A stretch of DNA of 64,000 nucleotides from Acidobacteriota bacterium (GTDB taxonomy: Bacteria; Acidobacteriota; Thermoanaerobaculia; Multivoradales; JBCCEF01), in contig JBCCHV010000006.1 in assembly GCA_039028635.1 (NCBI GenBank), positions 62,001 to 126,000 of the forward strand, written 5' to 3'. The stretch's first letter is position 1; every line of letters begins with the position of its first letter. Positions 16,949 through 28,600 of this stretch are shown here, in pieces. A model generated the notes under the pieces. It worked only from the letters and a program-made list of their open reading frames with translations, was not told where the DNA came from and searched no databases. Both the position numbers and the translations under genes were made by a program.

Positions 16949-19018
16949 CTAACCGCTGGTTCGGAGACCCTTGGAGGCGGTCAGCAGAGCCTCCCCCACC
17001 TCGCCGAGCTCATCCGCCTCGAGGGTTCGCCCACCGAAGCTCTCGGCGACATAGTGGCGCACGATCTTGGCCATCGCCTCGGCACTCGCCGGAAAGCGCT
17101 CGCCGGCCTGGGCACTCAAGCTCAAGGGCGCGAGGGACTGGGCCACCGGGAAGCCGGCCCGTTCGAGCTCCCGTCGCAGGCGCCGATAGGCCCGCGTCGC
17201 GCTCAGCGGAGCGCGTCGCCGCCACCAGGCGACAAGGCCGACCAGCAGCACCACTCCGGGCGCCAGCAGCAAGGGCCAGAGCCAGCGTTGCCAACGGCTG
17301 CCGGATACCGGTGCCGGCGGCGTCTCGGGCTCGAAGGTCGGCTCGGCGCTGGGGGTCGGCTGGGCCGCCGGCTTGGGCTGGCGCGTCCACAGCCGGCGCC
17401 ACAGCTCGCGCAGATTGCCGAACAGCTCGAGCTGATCCGAGAAGCCATAGGTCAGCACATAGCGGTCCCAGCGGAAGATCAGGAAGTCCCACGCCTGGGT
17501 CGCCAGACTCCAGGCATTGGGCTCGCGGGTTTCGGGCCGACCCGCCGCCGGCGTGGGATCGAACTGACGCCAGCCCTGGTCCGGCAAGAAGGCTTCGACC
17601 CAGGCGTGAGCGTTGCTCTGACGCACCACCGTATAGCCCTCGAGGGCATTGACCTCGCCGCCCACGAAACCGGTCACCAACCGTGCATGAACTCCCTGGG
17701 AGCGCAGCAGCAAGACCATCGCCGAGGCGAAGTACTCGCAGTGGCCGCTGCGGTAGGTGAAGAGAAATTCTTCGAGCGGGTTGCGACCCTCGCGGCCGAC
17801 GAAATCGAGGGTGTAGGTGTAGCGGGTGGCGAGATGGTTCTCGAGGTTGCGGATGCGGCTTTCGAGGTCGCCCTGCCCCATCATCTCTGCCGCCAGGTCG
17901 ACCATCCGGTCGGAGACGCCGGTGGTGTCGAGGGTGCCATCGTCCGCGTCCGGCCACTCGGCGGCAGAGGCCTCCGGGGTGGCAATGGCGACGCGGTACT
18001 CGAGCACTTCGATGGGCGGGAAGGTCATGTAGACGGCCCCGCCGCGCCCAACCTCGAGACCGCGGCGATCGATGCTCACCATGCGGGTATCCGTCGGCAA
18101 CGGCAAACTGCGGGACGACAGCGGCTGGAGCCAGATGTTGACCCACGACTGCGGCGGCCCCTCGACCAATCTCAGCATGGCGCCGTCTTCCTTCACCAGA
18201 GTGCGCAACACCGGGCTGCGGCGCCAGGAACGGCCTTGATAGAGGTCGAAGGTGGCGGCCTTGAGCCGGCGATCCTGGGCATTCGCGGCGGGGTCGTCAT
18301 AGCGCATGCGCAGGGCGACCTCGCGGCTCTCGCGAATTCGGCCGATGGAATCGAGGGTCACCTCGTCCGAGAAGCCCATCGCCTGGATGGTGGTGCCGGT
18401 GCCGGAGCCGCGGCCGGTGACGTAGGGGGTCGAGACCCGCGGCAGGAGGGCGAAGAGGGGAACCGCGAAGAGCAGGGTGGTGACCACGCCGGCGAAAAGA
18501 AAGCCCTTCAGGGGAAGCTGCGCCGCCTGCGGATCGCGCTGCCCGAAGCCCGCCACGATGTGGAGGAAGGCGAAGCGGATCAGCAAGTAGAGCGCCCCGA
18601 CCAGGAAAACCACCAGGTAGAACATGATGGACGGGTGGACGCTGGTCGCCATCGAGGCCAGGAAAAGGAAGAAAATCGCCATCAAGGCCTGCCACTTGTC
18701 GCGCTCCCGCCGCATCGAGAACAGCTTCACCAGGATCGCGAAGAGGCCCATCCGGATCACCGGCCCGACCAGGCGACCGCCGCCGAGCACGGTGAGATCG
18801 AAGAAGAAGAACGGCAGGTAGGCGGCGCCGAGCAGGTTCATCATCCAGGGCGACAGCCAGGTGGTGGCGCCCTGGGCGGCGCGGCGCATGAAAAAGGCGA
18901 CGCCGAGCCAGAAGAGCAACAGAACCGGCCACGGCAAAACGGCATTGAGCGGCAGCGGCAGCGGCGCGAGCAGCGCCAGCATGCCGAGCATCAGGCGCTT
19001 CTGACGAGCGAAGAACAT
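16949..19018 (-). CDS. TgpA-like transmembrane transglutaminase (DUF3488 plus transglutaminase core)
   Basis: Start at ATG 19018, whose first base overlaps the DUF58 stop (TGATG), giving 689 residues. The N-terminal third carries about six membrane segments. The transglutaminase core has Cys in YRSGHCEYFASAMVLLLRS, His in SNAHAWVEAF and Asp in QFDPTPA. A last membrane segment precedes a C-terminal cytoplasmic tail. It is the third member of the MoxR-DUF58-transglutaminase operon. The role is probably periplasmic peptide modification or proteolysis at the envelope; the substrate is not established for the family. Confidence 0.93.
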   Translation of the reverse strand: MFFARQKRLMLGMLALLAPLPLPLNAVLPWPVLLLFWLGVAFFMRRAAQGATTWLSPWMMNLLGAAYLPFFFFDLTVLGGGRLVGPVIRMGLFAILVKLFSMRRERDKWQALMAIFFLFLASMATSVHPSIMFYLVVFLVGALYLLIRFAFLHIVAGFGQRDPQAAQLPLKGFLFAGVVTTLLFAVPLFALLPRVSTPYVTGRGSGTGTTIQAMGFSDEVTLDSIGRIRESREVALRMRYDDPAANAQDRRLKAATFDLYQGRSWRRSPVLRTLVKEDGAMLRLVEGPPQSWVNIWLQPLSSRSLPLPTDTRMVSIDRRGLEVGRGGAVYMTFPPIEVLEYRVAIATPEASAAEWPDADDGTLDTTGVSDRMVDLAAEMMGQGDLESRIRNLENHLATRYTYTLDFVGREGRNPLEEFLFTYRSGHCEYFASAMVLLLRSQGVHARLVTGFVGGEVNALEGYTVVRQSNAHAWVEAFLPDQGWRQFDPTPAAGRPETREPNAWSLATQAWDFLIFRWDRYVLTYGFSDQLELFGNLRELWRRLWTRQPKPAAQPTPSAEPTFEPETPPAPVSGSRWQRWLWPLLLAPGVVLLVGLVAWWRRRAPLSATRAYRRLRRELERAGFPVAQSLAPLSLSAQAGERFPASAEAMAKIVRHYVAESFGGRTLEADELGEVGEALLTASKGLRTSG

Positions 19019-20082
19019 CAGGCGGCGCGCTCCGGCTCCTGCATCGCCAGGCGCAGCTCGGCGGCGCTCGGGTCGCTGGAGCGCAAGGCCGAGCGCCCCA
19101 CCGGGATGGCTTCGAGGAGAGCCAGGGTCTCGAGAATCCTCAAACGCTGGCGACGTCCGCCGGCGAAGGGCAGCAGCTGGTCTCGGGTGACCAGCTCGAC
19201 CGCATAGCCGCGCGTCAGGTGATCGAGGGCCGCCGTCGCCGCCTCGCTCACCAGCTGCTCGAAGCGCTCCTCGGCGGCCTCGTCGGCGAACGGAGCCACC
19301 CCGTTGTCGAGCAGGATGGCGAGGCGATGGCTCTCCTCGGCCTCGCTCTCGCGATAGATCAAGTCGCCGGTGCGGGCGGTCTGCTTCCAGTGGATGCGGC
19401 GCGGATCGTCGCCGGGCCGGAAGGTGCGCAGGGAATGGAGGTCGTGGCCGCGCCCCTGACGACGGGAAGACTCCTCGCCGAGGCGGCCGGAGGCCCCGAG
19501 GCGCGGCCCAGCGGCCGGAAAGATTTCGGGAAACACCATCACCTCGAGCTCGGTGCGATAGCGCACTCCCTTGCGGAAGAAGCCGAAGGGAAAGAGGCTC
19601 GAAACGTGAGCGAAGGGGATCTTTCGGAGTCCGCGGCGCGGCAGCAGGAGCTCGGCCGAACCGGTGGACGAACCCCGCCGCTCGAGGAAGGGCACCAGCC
19701 GCGGCGAGCTCTGGGCCAGGAAGCTGACCAGCAGGCACCAGCGCGACATGAAGCGGCCGCGATTGGTGATCTGGAAGTCGAGCCTGAAGGGTCGCTTGGC
19801 GAAGACCTCACCGGGATCGCCGGTTTCGATCACCAGCCCGCGGACGTTCTGGCGCGACACGATGCCGGAGAAGGCGAGGGCCCCGAGCATCGCCGAGAGC
19901 ACCATGTAGAGGGCGTTGTTTCCGGTATTGGTGGCGGCGATGGCCACGATCACCGTGAACAGGACGTACCACAGGCCGACCTTGGTGATGCGGATGCCTT
20001 CCGGCACCGAGGCGGCGCGGCGGCTTCGCCGACGGCCCCTACGGCCAGGGGCGGAGGTCATGGCTGCGGCCGGTCGAGCCAC
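19018..20082 (-). CDS. DUF58 protein
   Basis: The 354-residue protein has two N-terminal hydrophobic segments (about 35-75). Its DUF58 core shows DLHSLRTFRPGDDPRRIHWK followed by the vWA-like stretch RLAILLDNGV. Such proteins always accompany MoxR ATPases and often transglutaminases, as here: four bases separate it from the MoxR stop, and its own stop overlaps the transglutaminase start. A scaffold or MoxR-controlled adaptor role at the membrane is inferred. Confidence 0.93.
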   Translation of the reverse strand: MARPAAAMTSAPGRRGRRRSRRAASVPEGIRITKVGLWYVLFTVIVAIAATNTGNNALYMVLSAMLGALAFSGIVSRQNVRGLVIETGDPGEVFAKRPFRLDFQITNRGRFMSRWCLLVSFLAQSSPRLVPFLERRGSSTGSAELLLPRRGLRKIPFAHVSSLFPFGFFRKGVRYRTELEVMVFPEIFPAAGPRLGASGRLGEESSRRQGRGHDLHSLRTFRPGDDPRRIHWKQTARTGDLIYRESEAEESHRLAILLDNGVAPFADEAAEERFEQLVSEAATAALDHLTRGYAVELVTRDQLLPFAGGRRQRLRILETLALLEAIPVGRSALRSSDPSAAELRLAMQEPERAA

Positions 20083-20086
20083 CGCC

Positions 20087-21049
20087 TCAGACCGGCACCG
20101 CCAGGGAGTGCACCAGCCCTTCGATCACCCGTCGAGCGGCATCGAGGTCGCCGCCGCGCTTGAGCGACACGCGATGTGCCAGCACCGGCGCCGCCAGCCG
20201 CTGGACGTCGTCCGGCACCGCATAGTCGCGCCCTTCGGTGAGGGCGAGGGCCTGGCTGGCGCGATAGAGGCTCTGCAGGCCACGGGTCGAAACCCCGAGC
20301 AGCAGCTCCGACGAGCTGCGCGTCTGCTCTGCCAGGGCCATCATGTAGTCGACCAGCTTCTCGTCGACTCGTACGTCCGCCGCCAGCCCCTGGAGGGTGC
20401 GCAGATCGGCCGCCGACATCACCGGCTGCAGCTCTTCGAGAACCCCGTCCACGCCCCCCGCCAGCAGCAGCCGCCGCTCGTCCTCGGGCGGCGGATAGCC
20501 CAGCCGCAGGGACATCAGGAAGCGGTCGAGCTGCGACTCCGGCAGCGGGAAGGTGCCATGGAACTCGAGCGGATTCTGGGTCGCCAACACCAGAAAAGGA
20601 TCCGGCAGGGTGTAGCGCTTGCGCTCCACCGAGACCTTGTGGTCACTCATCGCCTCGAGCAGCGCAGACTGCGTCTTGGGCGAGGCGCGATTGATCTCGT
20701 CCGCCAGCACGACGTTCGAGAACAGGGGCCCGGGGGTGAACTCGAAGGCCTGGCGATCCTGCTTGAAGATCGACACCCCGATGATGTCCGACGGCAGCAG
20801 GTCGGAAGTGAACTGGATGCGGTGGAAGGCCAAGCCCAGGGAGCGGGCGATGGCGTGGGCCAGAGTGGTCTTGCCCACGCCGGGCACGTCCTCGATCAGG
20901 ATGTGCCCGCGGGCGAGGAGGGACACGGTGGCCAGGCGCACCGCCTCCGCCTTGCCGCGGATGACCCGCGACACGTTGCCTTCGAAGGCGGCGATGGAGG
21001 CGAGGGGATCGACGGGAGCGACGGCGGGTTCGGTCATGGTGAGCTGCAT
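20087..21049 (-). CDS. MoxR-family AAA+ ATPase
   Basis: The 320-residue protein has Walker A VPGVGKTTLA (K60), Walker B VVLADEINRASPKTQSALLE and sensor region FLVLATQNPLE. These are the MoxR hallmarks. MoxR ATPases act as chaperones that activate vWA-domain partners, here the DUF58 protein encoded four bases downstream. The start is either ATG 21049 or ATG 21037; neither has a strong ribosome-binding site. The gene leads the three-gene operon. Confidence 0.95.
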   Translation of the reverse strand: MQLTMTEPAVAPVDPLASIAAFEGNVSRVIRGKAEAVRLATVSLLARGHILIEDVPGVGKTTLAHAIARSLGLAFHRIQFTSDLLPSDIIGVSIFKQDRQAFEFTPGPLFSNVVLADEINRASPKTQSALLEAMSDHKVSVERKRYTLPDPFLVLATQNPLEFHGTFPLPESQLDRFLMSLRLGYPPPEDERRLLLAGGVDGVLEELQPVMSAADLRTLQGLAADVRVDEKLVDYMMALAEQTRSSSELLLGVSTRGLQSLYRASQALALTEGRDYAVPDDVQRLAAPVLAHRVSLKRGGDLDAARRVIEGLVHSLAVPV

Positions 21050-21122
21050 CGTCCGTTATTTACGCACCAAACGGCGAAAGATAACAGGACGACTCGCGGC
21101 TCGCGGTTCGAAAACCGCCTGC

Positions 21123-21656
21123 TCAGGGCGAAAACTCCCGGTACTCGCCACGCTCCTCCACCGGCACCGAGGCGCGCACCTCGACGGCGTAGCCGTCGCC
21201 TTCGACGTGATCGATGTCCTCGAGGGTGTGGACATAGGCCTGGCGGCTGCCCTTGCCGAGGTCCGCGGTGTCCACCCAGATGCGCCAGTGGTTCTTCTCG
21301 CCGGCGGCGGTGCCCTGGGAAACGTCGAGGGTGAGACCGGGCAGCTTCTCGTAGTTCGAGTTGTAGATCATGATGTCCAGCTTGACATCCTGGCGCACCT
21401 CGACCGGCGCCGGCTCGGCGTCCACGTCGCCCTCTTCGGTCGCTTCCTCCTCCGTCGCGACCGTCTCATCGTCGACCGGCACCTCTTCCGTCATCAACGG
21501 TTCCTGGACCACCACGAAGCCGTTGAGGGTCGCCTCGTAGCCGCTCCTCAACTCGGCCACCTGCTCTTCCGGCGACTTGGCGGCACAACCCTGCATGAGC
21601 AAAAACAACGCGACCAGAACGGCGAGACTCCAGGAGCGGTCAATGGAAGTGCGCAC
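21123..21656 (-). CDS. Predicted lipoprotein of unknown function
   Basis: I start at GTG 21656 because GAGGAGG lies just upstream; the longer frame is not protein-like. The 177-residue product has a lipoprotein signal ending LFLLMQGCAAK. An acidic Glu-rich linker (about 60-95) and a C-terminal domain follow, the latter including HWRIWVDTADLGKGSRQAY. No family recognised. It lies between the MoxR operon and the glycosyltransferase gene on the same strand with 40-75 bp gaps. Confidence 0.8.
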   Translation of the reverse strand: MRTSIDRSWSLAVLVALFLLMQGCAAKSPEEQVAELRSGYEATLNGFVVVQEPLMTEEVPVDDETVATEEEATEEGDVDAEPAPVEVRQDVKLDIMIYNSNYEKLPGLTLDVSQGTAAGEKNHWRIWVDTADLGKGSRQAYVHTLEDIDHVEGDGYAVEVRASVPVEERGEYREFSP

Positions 21657-21699
21657 GGATTCCTCCTCGGGGATTTTCGGCGTGGGGACGGAAGGGCTT

Positions 21700-22407
21700 T
21701 CAGCGCCCCAAATTATAGCGAAGGATGGCCCAGATGGCGGAGACGCCATCGCGCCAACCGATCTTCTTGCCCTCGGCATAGGTGCGGCCGCGATAGGAGA
21801 TCGGCACCTCGTAGATGCGCGCCCCGCGGCGCGCCACCTTGGCGGTGAGCTCGGGCTCGATTCCGAAGCGGTTCGAGCGCAGCTCGAGACCCTCGAGCAT
21901 CTCCCGCCGAAAGACCTTGTAGCAGGTCTCCATGTCCGACAGGTTGAGATCGGTGAACATGTTCGACAGGGTGGTCAGGAAGCGATTTCCCATGTAGTGC
22001 CAGAAGAACAGCACCCGGTGGGGACCACCGAGGAAACGCGAACCGTAGACCACGTCCGCCTCGTCGTCGAGGAGCGGCTGGAGGAGCTTGCCGTAGTCCC
22101 GCGGGTCGTACTCGAGGTCGGCGTCCTGAACCAGCAGGAAATCTCCTTCGGCGGCGGCGAAACCGGTCCGCAACGCAGCTCCCTTGCCGCCGTTCTGGCT
22201 CTGCTCGATGAGCTTGAAGGGCAACGGTCGAGCCTCCGCCTCGAGACCGCGGAGAAGCTCGCGAGTGCCGTCCGTCGAACCGTCGTCGACCACGATCACT
22301 TCGCGATCTAGGCCGTCGGCGAGAGGAGCCGCGGCGACGCGGCCGAGGAGCTCCTCGACGGTGGCGAGCTCGTTGTAAGCGGGAATGACGATGGAAAGCC
22401 GGGCCAT
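21700..22407 (-). CDS. GT2-family glycosyltransferase, dolichyl/undecaprenyl-phosphate sugar synthase-like
   Basis: The 235-residue GT-A protein shows [10 protein letters not shown] at the start, [12 protein letters not shown], the metal-binding QDADLEYDP and GSRFLGG. These are characteristic of DPM1-like enzymes that move a sugar from a nucleotide donor to a polyprenyl phosphate. No C-terminal membrane segments are present, so it is a soluble or peripheral form. The acceptor and sugar are unknown. It is transcribed divergently from recA. Confidence 0.92.
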   Translation of the reverse strand: MARLSIVIPAYNELATVEELLGRVAAAPLADGLDREVIVVDDGSTDGTRELLRGLEAEARPLPFKLIEQSQNGGKGAALRTGFAAAEGDFLLVQDADLEYDPRDYGKLLQPLLDDEADVVYGSRFLGGPHRVLFFWHYMGNRFLTTLSNMFTDLNLSDMETCYKVFRREMLEGLELRSNRFGIEPELTAKVARRGARIYEVPISYRGRTYAEGKKIGWRDGVSAIWAILRYNLGR

Positions 22408-22539
22408 GGCGGCGGGAGTCTATCGCAGGAACGGGCCGTGACACCTCCCGATCCCGCCTCGCCCGGCGCAGACCGGGAGATTGTCGCCCAGGGTTGGCGT
22501 CTTCCTTCGGCGGAGAGGCCGCAATCGGTGCGTTGGCGG

Positions 22540-22570
22540 TTGCACCCTGCGGGCCTCCCCTGGTTACAAT
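22540..22570 (+). promoter_or_regulatory. Candidate recA promoter
   Basis: TTGCAC at 22540-22545 and TACAAT at 22565-22570 are good matches to σ70 boxes, but the 19-base spacer is long. I see no convincing LexA-type palindrome between this and the recA start. Confidence 0.35.
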
Positions 22571-22617
22571 ACCGTCTGATCACCGCCTACCAGGCCGCGA
22601 CAAGGAGCGAACACTTC

Positions 22618-23645
<1,028 letters not shown>

Positions 23646-23649
<4 letters not shown>

Positions 23650-25607
23650 TCCCCGCTCAACGGTGGTGCCTCGTCCTGCTGGCGATGGTTCTCGGTGGCT
23701 CCCCAGCCTTCGCCACCGAGATCGCCATCTCCACCGATGGCGCCACCCTGCGGGGCGGTCCTGCAGAGCTCACCATCACCCTTTCGGAGGTCGAAGGCGG
23801 CGCCGAGGTGCCGGTCGAGGTGAAGAGCGCCGGGCGCCTCCTGAAGACCTATCGGCTGGTGGCCGGCGAGCATAGCCTTGAGCTCCCGACCACCGGCCTC
23901 GGCTCCGGCCACCATCGCCTCGAGGCCGCCAGCGACGGCGCCACCGCGACGGCCCACCTGCGCATCATCCCGGGCTGGATCTCGATCATCCCGCCGCTCC
24001 TCGCCATTGGCCTGGCGCTGCTCTTCAAGGACGTCCTGCTGTCGCTCTTCCTGGGCGTCTTCTCCGGTGCCCTGATCCTCGCCTGGGGCAGCTCCTGGGA
24101 AGCCCCCTTCGTCGCCCTGGCGCGCACCGTCGACCGCTACATCATCAACTCCCTGTCGGATCCGAGCCGCGCCACCATCATCGTCTTCACCCTGCTGCTT
24201 GGCGGCATGGTGGGGGTGATCAGCAAGAGCGGCGGCACCCGCGGCATCGTGGAGCGCATCGCCCCCCTCGCCACCTCGCCCAAACGCGGCCAGCTCGCCA
24301 CCTGGTGGATGGGCCTGCTGATCTTCTTCGACGACTACGCCAACACCCTGATCGTGGGCTCGACCATGCGGCCGATCGCCGACCGCCTGAAGATCAGCCG
24401 CGAGAAGCTCGCCTACATGGTCGACTCGACCGCCGCCCCCATTGCCAGCGTCGTACCGATCAGCACCTGGATCGGCTTCGAGGTCGGCCTGATCGGCGCT
24501 GCGCTCACCGACATCGGCGTCGACCTCAACCCCTACAGCCTGTTCGTCGAGTCGATTCCCTATCGCTTCTACCCCATCTTCGCCCTCGTCCTCGGCTTCG
24601 CCATCGCCTTCAGCGGGCGCGACTTCGGTCCCATGTTGGCGGCCGAGCGGCGCGCCCGGCAGCAGGGCCGGGTGCTCGCCGACGGCGACACCCCGCTGGC
24701 CGAGTACGGCTCCGAGGCGGTCGAGCCCCCGGCGGGCATTCCGCACCGTGCCCTCAACGCCCTCGCACCGATCGTGACGGTGATCGTCGCCACCTTCGTC
24801 GGCCTGTGGATTTCGGGCTCGGCAGCGCTCGCCGCGGACGGCACGACGCGCGCGTCGGTGGGCGGCTTCGGTGCCTGGTTGCGCGAGGTCTTCGCCGCCG
24901 CCGACCCCTACGCCACCTTGCTGTGGTCGAGCCTCGCCGGACTGATCCTCGCCGTCGCCCTGCCGCTGCTGCAGCGCCTGCTGTCCCTCAAGCAGCTGAT
25001 GGCGGCGACCGTCGAGGGCTTCAAGTCGATGCTCCTCGCCCTCATCGTGCTGGTTCTGGCTTGGTCGATCGGTGGCGTGTGTAGCGATCTGCACACCGCC
25101 GACTATCTGGTCGGCGTGACCCAGGGCAGCCTGCCTCCGACCCTTCTGCCGCTGCTCGTCTTCGTGCTGTCGGCGGCGATCGCCTTCGCCACCGGCAGCT
25201 CCTGGGGGGCGATGGGCATCTTGGTGCCGCTGGTGATTCCGATCGTCCACGGCGTCGCCCTGCAAGCCGGTCAGACGGTCGGTGACGGCTCTTACCTGCA
25301 TCTGATGGTCGGAGCGGTGTCGTCGGTCCTCGCCGGCAGCGTCTGGGGAGACCACTGCTCCCCGATCTCGGACACCACGATCCTCTCCAGCATCGCCACC
25401 GGGTCGGATCACATCGCCCACGTCAGAACTCAGCTCCCGTACGCCTTGACGGCAGGCATCGTCGCCATCGTGATCGGCGACCTCGGAACCGCCCTCGGCA
25501 TGTCCCCCTGGTGGAGCTTGCTGATCGGCGCGGCTCTGTTGATCGCCGGCCTGCGCTTCTTCGGCCGGCGCTCGGCAGACGGAGAGCCCGCGAAGTCACA
25601 TAAATAG
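23646..25607 (+). CDS. NhaC-type Na+/H+ antiporter with an extra exported N-terminal domain
   Basis: Start at GTG 23646, overlapping the recA stop, gives 653 residues. Residues 1-22 form a signal peptide ([15 protein letters not shown]). About 25-110 form a beta-rich, Ig-like domain before the first membrane segment ([21 protein letters not shown]). The rest is a Na+/H+ antiporter-C-like carrier with at least ten membrane segments and conserved stretches such as [20 protein letters not shown] and [15 protein letters not shown]. Cation/proton exchange at the inner membrane is family knowledge; lysine or other substrates are possible in this superfamily. The exported N-terminal domain is an unusual addition. 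Confidence 0.9.
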
Positions 25608-25634
25608 ATATTCCTGTAAGCTGTCGGGAAATCG

Positions 25635-28600
25635 ATGAGCGCCATGCGCACTTCTACCCGCAGAACTGGGATCGCCGCCCTCCTGCTCCTCAGCCTCTGG
25701 GTGGCGTGCATCCAGGAACCCGGCGGCGAGCCCCGCGGCTTGCTGGTCGAGGCCCTCGACCGCGAGATCGAGCTCGAGGCTCCCGCGGGTCATCACTACT
25801 ATCTCGAGCTGCCCGCCGACAGCTTCGTCCGCTTGGTGATCGACCAGCGCGGCGTCGATCTCGAAGCCCGCTTGTTCGATCCCAGGGGCCGACTGGTCGA
25901 TCGCGCCGATGGCGCCGGCGGCCCGTGGCTGGAGGAGCGACTGGCGGCCAGCGTCGGTCCGGCAGGCCGCTACCGGCTGGAGATCCACGCTCAGCAGGCG
26001 ACCGCGGGTCACTATCGAGTCGCCCTCGCGGAAGCTCGCCCAGCGGAGCCCGATGACGATCAGCGTCTCAGCGCAGAGAACCTCTATCGCCAAGGCCGTC
26101 ATCAACGCCACGTCCCGGAAGAGCGCAAAGCCGCGGTGGAGAGCTTCCGCCAAGCGGTCGAAATCTGGCAGCGGCTGGGAGACGGTGACCGCGAGCTCGA
26201 GGCCCGCGACGAGCAGGCCGACCTACTCCTCGAGAGCGGCGAGCCGGCCAGCGTCGGCCTCGCCGTGATCGCCCCGGCCTTCGCCCTCGCCCGGGAGCCG
26301 GCGCAGGAAGCCCGCATCCTCGAGACCCGCGCCTGGCTGCAGGAGGAAACGGCCGACGCCATCGCCGACTTCGAACGCTGCCTGGAGCTCGTCCCGCAGG
26401 GCTCCCAGCGGGCCGACTGCCTCGACGGCCTGGGGGACATCTACTATCTCGACGATCGCGAATCGGAACGCGCCGGCGACCTCTTCGCCGAAGCCTGCCG
26501 GGTGCGCGAGGCCGCCGGCGATCTCGCCGGCCTGGCCACCTCCCTGAGCAACCTGGGCCTCAGCAAGCACATGCGGCGTCACCACCGCGACGAGGTCCTG
26601 CCCCTCTATCAACGCTCGCTGGAGCTCGCCCGCACCGCCCAGCGCTGGCCCCAGGTCTCCACCAGCCTCAACAACCTGGGCTACTTCCTGCGCTACCACG
26701 GCCTCTACGAAGACGCCCTCGAGCGCTTCGAAGAGCGCTTCGAGCTGGCACGACGGATGGGCGAGAAGGATGCCCTCGGGGGCAGCTACCTCAATCTCGG
26801 CACGGTTTACGCCATTCGGGGCCGCACCCAGAAGGCGATCGAGAGCCTGGAGCACGCCGTCCGGATCTATCGTCAGGGAGAAGATCCCGCCGAGATCTCG
26901 GACGCCCTGCTGCATCTCGGCTGGGCCCACGACGCCCTGAGGAACCACCAACAGGCCCACGACAGCTTCGCCGAGGCCAGCGCACTCGCGCCGCAGGCCC
27001 CGTGGCCCAGAATCGGGCTCGGTCGTACCCTCACCCAGCTCGCTCGACCGCAGGAGGGGTTGCAGGTTCTCGAGGCCGCCTATGCCAGCCTGCGGGGGGC
27101 CGAGCGCCAGTGTCACGCAATGCTCGAGATTGGCACCGCGCGGGCCGCCCTCGAGGATGTCGAAGGTGCCCGGACCGCCTTTCGCCGGGCCCTGGACCTC
27201 GCCATCGAGGCAGGCCACTCCGTCGAGCAGCCCCGGGTCCACGGCTTCGCCTCCCTCGCCCGCCTCGGCCGCCTCGAAGCGAGCGAGGGCAACTTCGCCA
27301 TCGCCCGGCGCCATCTCGAAGAGGCCTCGGAAGCGCGTGAGCGACTGAGCGCGAACCTCTATCGCCCCGAAGACCGAGCCAAGTACCGGGAGCTCGGCTA
27401 CGTCGTCTACGAAGCGTCGGTCGACGCCTTGGTAGGACTGCATCGAGAGAACCCGGGCGCCGGCCACGACGTCGAAGCCCTGGTCGCCAGCGAACGGGCG
27501 CGGGCGCGGGCTCTCGCCGAGTGGCTGACGGAAGCCCAGGTCGAGGTCGCCCTCTCGCCGCAGCTCGAAGAGGACCAGCGGAACAACGCCCGGGGGATCT
27601 CCGCCGCCCAGCAGCAGATCGCACGCTTGCTCTCGACGGCCACTCCCGACCCCGAGCTCGTCGCCGGCGAGCGGCAGCGGCTGACCGCCCTCAAGCGCGA
27701 GCGCAGTCGACTGATCAGCGAAATCCGCAAGGCCCATCCGGAGTACGCCGAGATCTCCTACCCGGACCCCATCGGTCTCGACGAGGTGCGTGCCTACCTG
27801 ACCGCCGACACGGCGCTCCTCGAATACTTCGTCGGCAGCCTGCGCAGCTATCTCTTCATCGTGCGCCGGGATCGATTCGAGATCGTCGAGCTGGCTCCCG
27901 GCGCCGAGATCCAAGCGGCCGTGGAAACAGCCCGCCGCGCCCTAGGCCAGGGAAGTCGGCTCCAGGAGCTGGCCGACACCAGGACCGCCTTCGAGCTCCT
28001 CGTCGCGCCGGCGGAGCCCTTCCTCGAGGGCATCGAGCGGTTGATCATCTCGCCGGACCAGAGCCTCCACTACCTGCCCTTCGAGGCCCTCTGGGTGTCG
28101 CCGCAGCGGCTGGCGAGTCACCAGCGCGCCTCCTCCGAGGACTTCCTGATCGGCCGCTGGACGGTGTCCTACACGCCCTCGGCATCGACCCTCGCCTACG
28201 TTCCCGAAGCTGGACGAGCCGCACCTTACCGCCTGGCGGCCTTCTCCTACGGCGGCCCGGACGGGCAGACCGCCGACGGCAAGACCTACGCCGCCCTGCA
28301 GCACGCCGAGGAAGAAGTACGGCGCATTGCCACGCTGTTCGACCAAGACCAGGTCCGAGTGCTGAGCGGCGAGGCAGCCCTCGAAGGTCGCATCAAGGAG
28401 ACGCTGAGCGATTCGCGGCTGGTGCACTTCGCGGTCCACGGTGCGATCTCCGAGCAGGACATCCTGGATTCGGCGCTCTTGCTCGCCGCCGATGCCACGG
28501 AAGACGGTCTGCTGCAGGTCGCCGAGATCTTCGGCCTCGAGCTGTCCGCCGACCTGGTCGTACTCTCGGCCTGCGAAACCGCCCTCGGGCGAGAGATCCG

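Noticed and set aside
17054-19207. 717-codon plus-strand open frame
   Set aside because: Antisense to the transglutaminase gene, composition driven by GC bias, rich in Gln/Glu/His/Arg without domains.
22571-22617. SOS (LexA) box upstream of recA
   Set aside because: I looked for GTTC/GAAC-type palindromes and saw only an isolated GAAC near the start codon.
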